Source: Plastoroseomonas arctica
GTDB lineage: Bacteria; Pseudomonadota; Alphaproteobacteria; Acetobacterales; Acetobacteraceae
Assembly (NCBI RefSeq): GCF_018128965.1
Contig: NZ_JAAEDH010000006.1
Location: 62,001-126,000 of the forward strand
Reading direction: 5' to 3'
DNA: 64,000 bases
Made by a program: the position numbers and the translations under genes. Every line of letters starts with the position of its first letter. The first letter of the stretch is position 1. Below are positions 17,096 through 27,823 of this stretch, piece after piece. Under the pieces are notes generated by a model, which was not told where the DNA came from, ran no database searches, and worked only from the letters and a program-made list of their open reading frames with translations.

Positions 17096-18175
17096 TCAGG
17101 CCGCCGCCATCACGTGCTGCCGGCAGGCCATCTTTGGCTGGATATGTTCGCCGAAAGCATCCATCCCCGCGATGAAATCATCGAAGGTCAGCATGATGCC
17201 CTTCACGCCCGGCATCGCCGCCGCCTCGTCCAGCATCCGCGCGACACTGGCGTAGGACCCGACCAGCGTCCCCATGTTGAAGTTGATCGGCGACGCGGAG
17301 CGCTGGATGGCGGCCGCCATCGAGGTCGCCTCGGTGTTCACGTCTGCCGCCGCATGGCCCAGCAGGTGGGCCAGCGCTTCGCGGTCGGCACCCTTGTTGT
17401 AGAGGTCCCATTTCGCCAGCGCCGCTTCGTCGGTCTCGTCGGCGATGATCATGTAGAGCATGTAGCTGCCGACATCGCGGCCGGTCTTCTTCGCGTGTTC
17501 CAGCATGCGCGCCGGCACGCCGGCCGCCTTGGTCGGCTCGTTCACGCCTTCGCCAAGGGCGAAGTTGAAGTCGCAATATTGCGCGGCGAACTCCATGCCG
17601 CGGTCGCTCTGCCCGGCTGAAACCAGCTTGATCGGCACGCTCGGTGGCGGGCTGAGCTTGCAGTGATCCATCTGGAAGAAATCGCCCTTGAAGTCGGATT
17701 CCCCCGTCTCCCAGAGCTCTTTCATGATGTGCACGTATTCGGTGCTGTAGTCGTAGCGCTTGGCGAAATGCGCCTCGCCGGGCCAAAGGCCCATCTGGGT
17801 GTATTCGACCTTGTGCCAGCCGGAGACGATGTTCACCCCGAAGCGGCCGCCGGAGATCGAGTCGATCGTGCTCGCCATGCGGGCGACGATCGCCGGCGGG
17901 ATGGTCAGCACCGCCGTTGACGCATAGAGCCTGATCTTGGTCGTCACCGAGGCGAGCCCCGCCATCAGCGTGAAGCTTTCAAGCCCATGGTCCCAGAACT
18001 CGGTCTTGCCGCCGAACCCGTGCAGCTTGATCATCGAGAGTGCGAAATCGAAGCCCAGCGCTTCGGCAGTCTGCACCACGTGCTTGTTCAGCGCGAAGCT
18101 CGGCATGTACTGCGGCGATGTCGCCGAGATCAGCCAGCCATTGTTGTTGATCGGAATGAAAACGCCGATATCCAT
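17096..18175 (-). CDS. rutA: Pyrimidine monooxygenase RutA (FMN-dependent, luciferase-like)
   Basis: A 359-residue LLM-class flavin monooxygenase. The sequence follows RutA closely: [25 protein letters not shown] at the start, [39 protein letters not shown], and near the end [18 protein letters not shown] and [19 protein letters not shown]. RutA opens the uracil ring with O2 and reduced FMN. The other rut genes (rutB to rutG, including reductase rutF) are not adjacent, so this is an orphan copy whose reductase and downstream enzymes must lie elsewhere. The ATG at 18175 matches the family N-terminus; a longer reading upstream does not. Confidence 0.9.
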   Translation of the reverse strand: MDIGVFIPINNNGWLISATSPQYMPSFALNKHVVQTAEALGFDFALSMIKLHGFGGKTEFWDHGLESFTLMAGLASVTTKIRLYASTAVLTIPPAIVARMASTIDSISGGRFGVNIVSGWHKVEYTQMGLWPGEAHFAKRYDYSTEYVHIMKELWETGESDFKGDFFQMDHCKLSPPPSVPIKLVSAGQSDRGMEFAAQYCDFNFALGEGVNEPTKAAGVPARMLEHAKKTGRDVGSYMLYMIIADETDEAALAKWDLYNKGADREALAHLLGHAAADVNTEATSMAAAIQRSASPINFNMGTLVGSYASVARMLDEAAAMPGVKGIMLTFDDFIAGMDAFGEHIQPKMACRQHVMAAA

Positions 18176-18320
18176 GACGGCACCTCTTATGCTCGAAGCC
18201 CCGAACGCGGGCTGCCAAAATTCATCGAAGCAACGCCCGTGCCAGACCGGCGCCTGCTGGCGGTGCCGGACGGAGGCAGGTATGAGCTTCCCCCGAGACT
18301 GACAACGAGAGCGATCTAGG

Positions 18321-19124
18321 ATGAATTTCGCGGCACTGGCTTCCGCGCTGCTCATGGGCATCGTCGAGGGCGTCACCGAATTCCTGCCAATCTCCTCGAC
18401 GGGGCACTTGATCCTGCTGGGCGAGCTGATCGGCTTCCGCGGGCCGCCAGGCAAGGTCTTCGAGATCGCGATCCAGCTCGGCGCCATCTGCGCGGTCGTT
18501 GTGGTCTACCGGGAGCTGCTGCTGCGCCTGGTCAACGGCCTGCGCCGCAACGGCATCGAGCGCTTCTACCTCATCAACCTGGCCCTCGCCTTCGCGCCGG
18601 CCCTGGTCATCGGCGCCACCTTCCACAGCACCATCACGCGGCTGCTGTTCAATCCCTGGGTGGTCTGCTGCGCGCTGATCGTCGGCGGCGTCGCCATCAT
18701 CCTCATCGAGCGACTGAAGCCGGTGGGCCGCATCCGCTCGGTTCCTGAGATCGGCCCCCTTGCGGCGTTGTTGATCGGGTGCGGACAGGTGCTCGCGATG
18801 ATCCCGGGGACGTCGCGCTCGGGTGCGACCATCATCACCGCGCTGCTGATCGGCGTGGAACGTCGGACGGCGGCGGAGTTCAGCTTCATCCTCGCGATCC
18901 CGACCATGCTGGGCGCGACCGTGTTCAGCCTGTTCAAGGCGCGCAACGAGCTGGAGATCGAGGGGCTCGGCCAGATCGCGGTCGGTTTCATTGCCGCCTT
19001 CGTGGTCGCCCTCGTGACGATCCGCGTCGTGCTGGCGGTGATCGGGAGGATCGGGTTCACGCCCTTCGGCTGGTACCGGATCATCCTCGGCATCGCGATG
19101 CTCACGGTCCTGTCGCTGCGATGA
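18321..19124 (+). CDS. uppP: Undecaprenyl-diphosphate phosphatase
   Basis: A 267-residue inner-membrane enzyme that recycles the lipid carrier of peptidoglycan and surface polysaccharide synthesis. About eight hydrophobic segments are seen. Both family signatures are present: [20 protein letters not shown] (residues about 13-32), with the catalytic Glu and Ser, and [12 protein letters not shown], with the catalytic Arg. The ATG at 18321 follows TAGG closely. Its stop overlaps the next gene start by 4 bp (ATGA), linking it to a large membrane protein. Confidence 0.95.
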   Translation: MNFAALASALLMGIVEGVTEFLPISSTGHLILLGELIGFRGPPGKVFEIAIQLGAICAVVVVYRELLLRLVNGLRRNGIERFYLINLALAFAPALVIGATFHSTITRLLFNPWVVCCALIVGGVAIILIERLKPVGRIRSVPEIGPLAALLIGCGQVLAMIPGTSRSGATIITALLIGVERRTAAEFSFILAIPTMLGATVFSLFKARNELEIEGLGQIAVGFIAAFVVALVTIRVVLAVIGRIGFTPFGWYRIILGIAMLTVLSLR

Positions 19125-20677
19125 GCGGCGCGATCGGCCAGCGCGGGCTGGCCGTCATCATCCTGTCGGGTTGCCTCGTTCCGCTGCTGCCCGTCGCCCT
19201 CATTCCCCTGCCGCCGCTGCTGGATTATCCGAACCACCTGGCGCGGCTTTGGCTGATCGCCGGCGGTGCCGCGGGAACCCCGCTTGAACACGTCTATGCG
19301 GTGGATTGGTCGCTTGCCTGGGTCAATATCGGCATAGACCTGATCGCTCGCGGCTTGAGCCCGGTCGTGGGCCACGGATCCATCGGCAGGCTGTGCATTG
19401 CGCTGGCCATGCTGTTGCCTGCCCTGGGGTTCGTGCTCCTCGGACGGATCATCGCGGGGCAATGGCATCCCCTGCTGTTGCTCGGGCCGCTGCTTTCGGC
19501 AAACGCATTGCTCGCGCTCGGATTTCTGAACCATCAGATCTCGGTCGGTCTCGCGCTGCTTTTCGCGACGGCGGACACAATCTGGCGCGCAGGCCCATGG
19601 GTGAAATCGATCCCGCGGGTGGTCGCGGGCGCGCTGATCGCGATCGTCCATCCCTTCGGCGCATTTGCCTATGCGACGGTCCTTGCCTGCCTATCCGTGG
19701 GCATCCTCCGCCCATCACGGCCGGGCTTTGTCGTGGCGATGGCACGGGCGGCCCTGGCCGCGGCGCCGGCCCTGGCCGCCGTGATCATTCTTGCTGCGAT
19801 GGCACCCCATCTTCCAGGTGGCGATCCGCGCACGACGACGCCCGGCTGGGTGTATGATATCGAGACCAAGTTCATCGGGTTCCTGTTCGGGATCGTGAGC
19901 TACGATCCGGCCTGGGAGATCGTGCTGGCCGCCATTCTGGGTTGGTTCGTCGTGCTCGGCGGCCTTCGCATGTACCTCCATGCCCATTGGGGATTGCTGA
20001 TCGGTGTGGCCGGGTGCGCTTGCCTGATCCTGATATTGCCGTCGAACATCGGAGACGGCGGCCAGATGGAAATCCGCTTCGCCGGATTGACGATCCTGCT
20101 GGCCAGCTTGGCCCTCCTGCCACGCCCCTCGTTGCACGCCATCAGCGCTCCGTTGGCCGCCGCCCTGTTCCTGCTCATCAGTGCGCGGAGCGTGTACGTG
20201 TTCGAGCGCTGGAGCCAGGGCGCGCAGAACCTGGCCGCCGTCGAGGCTGTTCTTGCAGACTTGCCGCTGGGTGCCTCGCTGCTGCCGGTCCACGTCCAGT
20301 TCGGTCGCAATGCCGACGATCTGAAGCTTCTCGGCGTCTGGTCCACCAGCATTCATTTTCCGACGCGGGCTATCCCGCTGCGGCACTCCTTCGTCCCCAA
20401 CCTGTTCAGCGCCGTGGGCAAGCAACCGATCCGCGTCCTGCCGCCCTGGTTCGCGCGATCCGCGCCGGACGGCGTGCTGCCCGACCCGTACTTCCTGACC
20501 GTGCCCATGTTCCCCGAGTTGGCGAGGGCCTTTCCCTACCTGGCGGATTGGCGTGCCAATTTCGACCACGTGCTTCTGGTCGATGCCGCGGGGGTGGAGA
20601 TGCAAGCCTCGGGTCTTGCCCTTGTCGCCGACACCGGGTTCGCCCGGCTTTACCGGGTCACCGCTCCGAATCCCTGA
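19121..20677 (+). CDS. Large polytopic membrane protein of unknown function
   Basis: A 518-residue protein with about ten hydrophobic helices in its first 390 residues and a soluble C-terminal part. Near the N-terminus is PLPPLLDYPNHLARLW, and helices alternate with short loops, an architecture like GT-C glycosyltransferases; an acidic loop Asp (LDYPNH) would suit a catalytic site. I do not recognise a named family. The 4-bp overlap with uppP suggests co-expression, and use of an undecaprenyl-linked sugar donor would fit uppP as partner, but this is inference. Confidence 0.75.
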   Translation: MSGAIGQRGLAVIILSGCLVPLLPVALIPLPPLLDYPNHLARLWLIAGGAAGTPLEHVYAVDWSLAWVNIGIDLIARGLSPVVGHGSIGRLCIALAMLLPALGFVLLGRIIAGQWHPLLLLGPLLSANALLALGFLNHQISVGLALLFATADTIWRAGPWVKSIPRVVAGALIAIVHPFGAFAYATVLACLSVGILRPSRPGFVVAMARAALAAAPALAAVIILAAMAPHLPGGDPRTTTPGWVYDIETKFIGFLFGIVSYDPAWEIVLAAILGWFVVLGGLRMYLHAHWGLLIGVAGCACLILILPSNIGDGGQMEIRFAGLTILLASLALLPRPSLHAISAPLAAALFLLISARSVYVFERWSQGAQNLAAVEAVLADLPLGASLLPVHVQFGRNADDLKLLGVWSTSIHFPTRAIPLRHSFVPNLFSAVGKQPIRVLPPWFARSAPDGVLPDPYFLTVPMFPELARAFPYLADWRANFDHVLLVDAAGVEMQASGLALVADTGFARLYRVTAPNP

Positions 20678-20707
20678 ACCCACGAAGCTGGGACGTGTGA
20701 GCGCTGC

Positions 20708-21355
20708 CTACCCTTCGAGCGCGACCTCGAACGCCGCTTCGGTCTTCTCGCGCATCTCCGCCTCGCTCACGCCCGGCGCCAGCTGGACCAGGGTGAGCCG
20801 CGGCTCGCCTCTGCGCGCGATCCGGAACACGCCGAGGTCCGAGATCACCATGTCCACCACACGCTGCCCGGTCAGCGGCAGGGTGCAGGCGTTCAGCAAT
20901 TTGGGCTTGCCGCCCGCGGTATGTTCCATCAGCACCACCACGCGCTTCACGCCGGCGACGAGGTCCATCGCGCCGCCCATGCCCTTGACCATCTTGCCCG
21001 GGATCATCCAGTTCGCGAGGTCGCCATTCCCCGCGACCTGCAGGGCGCCCAGGATCGACAAATCGATATGGCCGCCGCGGATCATCCCGAAACTGTCGGC
21101 CGAGGAGAAATAGCTGCTCGTCGGAAGTTCGGTGATGGTCTGCTTGCCGGCATTGACCAAGTCCGCATCCTCCTCGCCCTCGAAGGGGAAGGGGCCGAGG
21201 CCGAGCATGCCGTTCTCACTCTGCAGCTGCACGTTCATCCCGGCGGGGACGTGGTTCGCGACCAGCGTGGGAATGCCGATGCCGAGGTTCACGTAGTAGC
21301 CATCCTGCAGCTCGCGCGCGGCGCGCGCGGCCATCTCGTCCCGATTCCAGGCCAT
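20708..21355 (-). CDS. scoB: 3-oxoacid CoA-transferase subunit B
   Basis: A 215-residue beta subunit of a two-subunit CoA-transferase (SCOT/AtoA/PcaJ group), which moves CoA from succinyl-CoA to a 3-oxoacid such as acetoacetate. The catalytic Glu lies in [12 protein letters not shown] (residues about 47-58). Other hallmarks are [18 protein letters not shown] and the conserved [19 protein letters not shown]. It follows subunit A with a 13-bp gap. Motifs cannot separate succinyl-CoA:acetoacetate from 3-oxoadipate use; no aromatic-degradation genes are nearby. Confidence 0.92.
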   Translation of the reverse strand: MAWNRDEMAARAARELQDGYYVNLGIGIPTLVANHVPAGMNVQLQSENGMLGLGPFPFEGEEDADLVNAGKQTITELPTSSYFSSADSFGMIRGGHIDLSILGALQVAGNGDLANWMIPGKMVKGMGGAMDLVAGVKRVVVLMEHTAGGKPKLLNACTLPLTGQRVVDMVISDLGVFRIARRGEPRLTLVQLAPGVSEAEMREKTEAAFEVALEG

Positions 21356-21368
21356 CTGCTCGTCTCCC

Positions 21369-22076
21369 TCAGGCCGCGCGCTTGGTGACGGTGCGGCTCT
21401 CGATGCGCTTCTCGTAGCCCTCCGGAAGCGCGATCATGCGCTTGACGAAGATGCCCGGCGTATGGATGGCGTCGGGCTCGATCGCGCCGGCGGGGACCAG
21501 GTGTTCCACTTGTGCGACGGTCATGCGCGCCGCGGTGGCCATCATCGGGTTGAAGTTGCGCGCCGTCTTGCGGTAGGCGAGGTTGCCCTCCGCATCGCCC
21601 TTCCAGGCGTGGATGATGGCGAGGTCGGCGAACAGGCCGCGCTCCATCACATAGGTCTCGCCGTCGAAGTCGCGCAGCTCCTTGCCCTCGGCGACCGCGG
21701 TGCCGACACCGGTCTTGGTGAAGAAGGCGGGGATGCCGGCGCCGCCGGCGCGGATGCGCTCGGCCAGCGTGCCCTGCGGGTTGAATTCGATCTCCAGCTC
21801 GCCGGCCAGGAACTGGCGCGCGAATTCGGCATTCTCGCCGACATAGGAGCTGATCATCTTGCGCACCTGGCGGGTGTGCAACAGCATCCCCAGGCCGACA
21901 TTGTCGGTGCCGGCATTGTTCGAGATGATGGTGAGGTCGCGCACCCCGGCATCGCGGATCGCCTCGATCAGCACCATCGGCACGCCGCACAGGCCGAAGC
22001 CGCCAGACATGATGGTCATGCCATCGCGCAGTTGCTCGGCCAGCGCTGCCCTGGCGTCCGGATAGAGTTTTGGCAT
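21369..22076 (-). CDS. scoA: 3-oxoacid CoA-transferase subunit A
   Basis: A 235-residue alpha subunit. The glycine-rich CoA-binding signature [16 protein letters not shown] lies at residues about 18-33, followed by [15 protein letters not shown] and the conserved [17 protein letters not shown]. It is the first gene of a two-gene operon with subunit B, used for ketone-body or poly-3-hydroxybutyrate-derived acetoacetate. The region upstream to the divergent tRNA (22077-22194) shows no clear operator. Confidence 0.92.
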   Translation of the reverse strand: MPKLYPDARAALAEQLRDGMTIMSGGFGLCGVPMVLIEAIRDAGVRDLTIISNNAGTDNVGLGMLLHTRQVRKMISSYVGENAEFARQFLAGELEIEFNPQGTLAERIRAGGAGIPAFFTKTGVGTAVAEGKELRDFDGETYVMERGLFADLAIIHAWKGDAEGNLAYRKTARNFNPMMATAARMTVAQVEHLVPAGAIEPDAIHTPGIFVKRMIALPEGYEKRIESRTVTKRAA

Positions 22077-22194
22077 CGCGCACCTCCCGCTGATCGCGCC
22101 GACCCTAAGGCCTGGGCGGCCTCGGCGAAAGGGGCGCGCGACTGCTCTTGCGGTGTTCGGGGGCGGGCGCTATACGCCGCGCTCCCGAGGGTCC

Positions 22195-22270
22195 GGGGCC
22201 ATAGCTCAGTTGGTAGAGCGCTTGAATGGCATTCAAGAGGTCGGCGGTTCGATTCCGCCTGGCTCCACCA
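22195..22270 (+). tRNA. tRNA-Ala (anticodon GGC)
   Basis: The 76 bases fold as a full cloverleaf: acceptor arm GGGGCCA/TGGCTCC, D arm GCTC...GAGC, anticodon stem CTTGA/TCAAG with loop ATGGCAT (anticodon GGC), variable loop AGGTC, T arm GGCGG-TTCGATT-CCGCC, discriminator A and an encoded CCA end. It is a single tRNA gene between the CoA-transferase operon and xth. Confidence 0.97.
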
Positions 22271-22327
22271 CTTCGCGACCGCGCCGATCCAAAGCCGACG
22301 GAGACGCGCCGACCTCGATAAGATCTC

Positions 22328-23107
22328 TCACCGATGGTCTGCGAGCTCGATCCAGGTCGGCGCATGATCGCTGGTCTTTTCCCAGCCGCGAACGTGCCGA
22401 TCAACGCCGGCTTCGACGAGGTGTCCCGAGAGCGCGGGGCTGAGCAGCAAATGGTCGATGCGCAGCCCGGCGTCGCGCGCATAGGCATTCCGGAAGTAGT
22501 CCCAGAAGGTGTAGATCCGTCCGGTCGGGTGAAGCGCACGCAGCGCGTCCATCCAGCCCTGTGCAAGAAGCGCCTGGAACGCCGTACGGACCTCGGGGCG
22601 GAACAGGGCATCATCCTTCCAGCGCTCGGGTTTGTAGACGTCGAGATCGGTCGGCATCACGTTGAAATCGCCGATCAGGGCTGCCGGTATGTCCAGGTGC
22701 AGAAGCTCGTCGGCATAGGTGGCCAGGCGATCGAACCATCGCAGCTTGTAGTCGAATTTGGGGCCGGGCGCCGGGTTGCCGTTGGGCAGGTAGAGACAGC
22801 CGATGACGATGCCTTCGACCACGCCCTCGATGTAGCGGCTCTGTGCGTCGTCGGGATCGCCAGGAAGGCCGCGCCGCGTTTCCAAAGGTGCCCGCCCTCT
22901 GGCGAGGAGCGCGACGCCGTTCCAGCTCTTCTGGCCATGCCAGATCGCTCCATAGCCGGCGTCGCGCAGCGCGGCCGCCGGAAAGCTCTCCTGGGCGGCC
23001 TTGAGTTCCTGCAGGCAAACGATGTCAGGTGCCTGCTCCTTCAGCCAGCGCAGCAATATGGGCAGCCTGCCGTTGACGCCGTTGACGTTGTAGGTCGCGA
23101 TCTTCAT
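22328..23107 (-). CDS. xth: Exodeoxyribonuclease III
   Basis: A 259-residue AP endonuclease/3'-5' exonuclease for base excision repair. Motifs run through the protein: MKIATYNVNGVNGRLP at the N-terminus, the metal ligand Glu in IVCLQELKA, Tyr and Asn in YLPNGNP, GDFNVMPTDLDVY, and the final RIDHLLLS and TSDHAPTWIEL with the catalytic Asp-His pair. The ATG at 23107 was chosen because it gives the exact family N-terminus; the open frame continues upstream without similarity. It is monocistronic. Confidence 0.95.
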   Translation of the reverse strand: MKIATYNVNGVNGRLPILLRWLKEQAPDIVCLQELKAAQESFPAAALRDAGYGAIWHGQKSWNGVALLARGRAPLETRRGLPGDPDDAQSRYIEGVVEGIVIGCLYLPNGNPAPGPKFDYKLRWFDRLATYADELLHLDIPAALIGDFNVMPTDLDVYKPERWKDDALFRPEVRTAFQALLAQGWMDALRALHPTGRIYTFWDYFRNAYARDAGLRIDHLLLSPALSGHLVEAGVDRHVRGWEKTSDHAPTWIELADHR

Positions 23108-23382
23108 GGCACCTGACCTTCTCGCGACGGCTTGAGCCGCCCTACCCGACGACGCCGACCTCGATACCGCGCGGGCGCCGATTTGCAATCCCTGAGGAAC
23201 CGGTTCGAAAGCGGGCAGCCTGAGCTGATCGACGCAGGCTGATCCCTGCGCGGCCGCGTTTGAAAGGGACGTCGTTCTGGCACGACTCTTGCTCTCATGT
23301 TCCTCCGACGATCTTGCGCGAGACGCCATTCGGCGCGTTGCAGCCAAGGTCGTCGCGATCGTGCGCAGGAGCATCGCCATCC

Positions 23383-24394
<1,012 letters not shown>

Positions 24395-24402
<8 letters not shown>

Positions 24403-25363
24403 GGTGGCGCAACCCCTCGTCCGGGCACGTGCCCTCGCACGGCATTTCCCGGGACAGGGTGGCAAGCGCGTGACCGCCGTCGACGGCGTCAGCTTCGACA
24501 TCGCGCGCGGCGAAACGTTGGCGCTGGTGGGCGAAAGCGGGTGCGGCAAGACCACGACGGGCCGGATGCTGGTGCGCCTGGTCGAGCCCGATGCCGGCAC
24601 CATGGCCTTCGACGGGATGGACATGGCGACGCTCACCGCCGGCGAGCTGCGCGGCCTGCGCCAGCGCATGCAGCTGATCTTCCAGGACCCCGGCAGCGCG
24701 TTCAATCCGCGCATGAACGTTGCGACGCTGATCGCCGAGCCCATGCGCCTGGCCGGCTATCCCCCCGCCGAACAGCGCGCCCGCGTGGCGGAGTTGCTGC
24801 CGCTCGTCGGTCTCGCGCCCGAATACGCCGAGCGCTTCCCGCATGAGTTCTCCGGCGGGCAGCGCCAGCGCATCGGCATCGCCCGCGCCCTCGCGCTGCG
24901 GCCGGATTTCATTGTCTGCGACGAGCCGGTGAGCGCACTCGATGTTTCCGTGCAGGCGCAGGTCATCAACCTGCTCACGGAATTGCAGCGCCAGTTCGGA
25001 CTCACCTATTTGTTCATCTCGCACGATCTGCGCGTGGTGCGCCACGTCGCGACGCGCATCGCGGTGATGTATCTCGGCCGCATCGTGGAAACAGCGCCCA
25101 AGGCCGCGCTCTACGCCACGCCGCGCCATCCCTATACGCGTGCGCTGCTTTCCGCCGTGCCCTCGCACCGGCCCGGTGTCGCGCGCACGCGGCTGGCCGA
25201 TATCGGCGAAATCGCGAGCGCCGATGCGATCCCCTCGGGCTGCCGTTTCCACACTCGCTGCCCGCACGCAATCGCGCTGTGCCGCGAGAAGGACCCCGAA
25301 CTCACGACCATCGGCGACGGCCATGAGGCCGCCTGCCACCGCCTTGACGACCTGGCTGCCTGA
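24395..25363 (+). CDS. Dpp/Opp-type ABC transporter ATP-binding protein (DppF-like)
   Basis: A 322-residue partner ATPase. Walker A is GESGCGKTT (residues about 49-57), Q-loop [11 protein letters not shown], signature FSGGQRQR, Walker [13 protein letters not shown], and switch His [10 protein letters not shown]-terminal extension with [15 protein letters not shown] repeats the Cys motif. It begins inside the end of the DppD-like gene and lies 27 bp before the receptor gene. Together they energise the permeases at 26906-28740. Confidence 0.93.
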
Positions 25364-25390
25364 CCCCCGACCCGCGAAGGAATGCCCGCC

Positions 25391-26902
25391 ATGCCGAACA
25401 TCCCCGCCCCCAGCCGCCGCCAGATCGGGCAGGCCACGCTCGCCGCCGCCATCGCCGGCGCGGGACCAGCGCGCGCGGCGGACAAGACGCTCGTTGTCGG
25501 CGCCTCGGTGTTTCCCGACAGCCTGCGGCCGGGCATCTCCTCCTTCGCCTCGGAAAGCCTGCTGGACCAGACCAACGAGCCGCTGGTCGCGCGCACCAAT
25601 GAGGGCGGGCTGACGCCGTGCCTGGCCACCAGCTACACAGTTCTTGATGACACGACCGTGCAGTTCAAGCTGCGCAGTGGCGTGAAGTTCCACGATGGCA
25701 GCAACCTCACAGCCGAGGATGTGGCCTTCACGATCAACTACATCCTCGATGTCAGGAACGGGTACGGGCTGCTCGCACGCATTGCGCCGGTCTCGGGCGT
25801 GACGGTGGTCGATCCGCTGACCATCAACATCACCACGCGCGCGGTCTTCCCGACGCTGCTGATGGGCCTGTCGAGCGTGCTCATCCAGTCCAAGGCGTAT
25901 TTCGACCGTGTGGGGATCGCCGGCATCCAGGCGCGGCCGATGGGCACCGGCCCCTTCATCTACGAACGCTGGACGCCGGGCGACCGCTACACGCTGACCG
26001 CGAACCGCAATTACTGGGACGGCGCGCCGAAATTCGACCGGCTGGTGATCCGCGAAATTCCTGATCCCGGCACGCGCGTGGCCTCGCTCGTCGCCGGCGA
26101 GACGCAGATCATCGAGGAGGTGCCGATCGACCTGATCCCGCAAGTTGAGCGCTCGCCGATCGCGAAGGTGGATGAGATCACCTCCACGGCGGGGCTGATA
26201 CTGACCTATGACGTGCGAGTGCCGCCGTTCAATGATCCGCGGGTGCGGCTGGCGTTCGATTTCGCCGTGGACAAGGAAGCGATCCGGCGCGAGATCCTGA
26301 AGGGCCGAGGCGAGGTGCTGCAAGGGCAGCTGCTCACCTCCACCAGCTTCGGGTTCAACCCGAATATTCGCGCGCGCGGTTTCGACCCCGACCGGGCGCG
26401 GGCGCTGCTGCGCGAGGCGCGCTATCCCGCGCGCTACCCGGTGGTGATCTCGACGCAGTCGGGCAAGTACGTGTCCGATGTGGACATCTGCAACGCGGTC
26501 GCGGGCATGCTCGGCAATGTCGGGGTGAATGCGACGGTGAATGTGGTCGAGGGCGGGGTGTTTCAGCAGATGCAGAACGCCTTCCGCACGGGGCCTATGT
26601 ACATGATCGGCTGGTACAGCCTGGGCGATGCCGATTTCGCCACCGTGTGGTTCACGCAAGGCGGACGCCGCGCGATCTGGAACAATGCCGAATATGAGCG
26701 GCTGTTCCTCGCGGCGCGGTCCACCAATGACCGCGAAATCAGGACCGCCGCCTATCACCGGATGATGGAGATTTTGCACGAGGAGAATCCCGCGCTCTTC
26801 CTGCTCGGGCTGCCGAGCCTCTATGGCGTGAACAAGCGCATCACGAATTTCTCGGCGGCACCGGACAAGATCCTGCGTCTTGCCAAGACGGATTTCGTGT
26901 AG
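25391..26902 (+). CDS. ABC transporter substrate-binding protein, family 5
   Basis: A 503-residue receptor with a Tat-like signal (SRRQIGQATLAAAIAGAGPARA). The family 5 core is clear: FPDSLRPGISSFASESLLDQTNEPLV, FKLRSGVKFHDGSNLTAEDVAFTIN, and RVASLVAGETQIIEEVP. Of two in-frame ATGs, 25391 is preferred over 25382 because AAGGA then sits 10 bases upstream. It lies between the ATPases and the permeases of one operon and defines the substrate, probably a small organic compound used by the two downstream monooxygenases (inference). Confidence 0.93.
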   Translation: MPNIPAPSRRQIGQATLAAAIAGAGPARAADKTLVVGASVFPDSLRPGISSFASESLLDQTNEPLVARTNEGGLTPCLATSYTVLDDTTVQFKLRSGVKFHDGSNLTAEDVAFTINYILDVRNGYGLLARIAPVSGVTVVDPLTINITTRAVFPTLLMGLSSVLIQSKAYFDRVGIAGIQARPMGTGPFIYERWTPGDRYTLTANRNYWDGAPKFDRLVIREIPDPGTRVASLVAGETQIIEEVPIDLIPQVERSPIAKVDEITSTAGLILTYDVRVPPFNDPRVRLAFDFAVDKEAIRREILKGRGEVLQGQLLTSTSFGFNPNIRARGFDPDRARALLREARYPARYPVVISTQSGKYVSDVDICNAVAGMLGNVGVNATVNVVEGGVFQQMQNAFRTGPMYMIGWYSLGDADFATVWFTQGGRRAIWNNAEYERLFLAARSTNDREIRTAAYHRMMEILHEENPALFLLGLPSLYGVNKRITNFSAAPDKILRLAKTDFV

Positions 26903-26905
26903 CGG

Positions 26906-27823
26906 ATGGGACGCTACATCGCCCGGCGTCTCGCGCTGCTGCCGCTGTCGCTGCTGCTGGTGGCGCTGATCACCTTCGTGATCCTGCGGCTGACCGGCAA
27001 TCCGGTAGAGATCTTCCTCGACGTGAATTCCACGCCCGAGCAGATCGCCGAACTCACCGCGCGGCTGCACCTGGATGAGCCGATTCCAGTGCAGTTCTTC
27101 ATCTTCCTGCGCGACCTGATGACCGGGGATTTCGGCGAATCGCTGCAGTTCAACGCGCCCGCCGCGGGCATCGTGCTGGAGCGGCTGGGGGCGACGCTGA
27201 CGCTGGCCTCCACCGGGCTTGGCTTGGCGATGACGCTGGGGATCGGGCTGGGCCTGGTGTGTGCCGTGCAGCGCGACAGGGCGGCGGATTTCGTTATCAC
27301 CTCGGTCGCGGTCGCCGGGCAGTCGATGCCGAGTTTCTGGCTGGGCATCCTGCTGATCCAGTTGTTTGCGCTGAAGCTGGGGTGGCTGCCGACATCGGGC
27401 GCGGGCGGCATTCAGCACATCATCATGCCGGCGTTTACGATCTCGGCGTTTCTGCTGCCCAACATCATCCTGATTACCCGCGCGAGCGTGCTGGACCTGT
27501 CGCATGAGCAGTTCGTGGTCGCGGCGCGGTCCAAGGGACTGTCGCGCGGGCGGGTGCTGATCACGCATATCCTGCCCAATGCGTTCAACCCGATCCTGAG
27601 CTTTCTGGGCATCCAGATCGGGGCGCTGATTGGCGGGTCAATCATCACGGAGACCATCTTCGCCTGGCCGGGGGTCGGCCGGCTGATCCTGAACTCCATC
27701 GCCCATCGCGACGTGCCGGTTGTGGAGGCGGCGGTCCTGATCATCGCGGTCGGGATCGCGCTCACCAACCTCGCGGTGGACCTGTTGCAGATGCTGATCG
27801 ACCCGCGGGTGCGCCGGCAATGA
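26906..27823 (+). CDS. Dpp/Opp-type ABC transporter permease (DppB-like)
   Basis: A 305-residue inner-membrane permease with six helices. The N-terminal helix begins MGRYIARRLALLPLSLLLVALITFVILRL, followed by the periplasmic segment with DEPIPVQFFIFLRDLMTGDFGESLQFN. The EAA loop VAARSKGLSRGRVLITHILPNA is typical. It lies 3 bp after the receptor gene, and its stop overlaps the second permease by 4 bp. Confidence 0.93.
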   Translation: MGRYIARRLALLPLSLLLVALITFVILRLTGNPVEIFLDVNSTPEQIAELTARLHLDEPIPVQFFIFLRDLMTGDFGESLQFNAPAAGIVLERLGATLTLASTGLGLAMTLGIGLGLVCAVQRDRAADFVITSVAVAGQSMPSFWLGILLIQLFALKLGWLPTSGAGGIQHIIMPAFTISAFLLPNIILITRASVLDLSHEQFVVAARSKGLSRGRVLITHILPNAFNPILSFLGIQIGALIGGSIITETIFAWPGVGRLILNSIAHRDVPVVEAAVLIIAVGIALTNLAVDLLQMLIDPRVRRQ

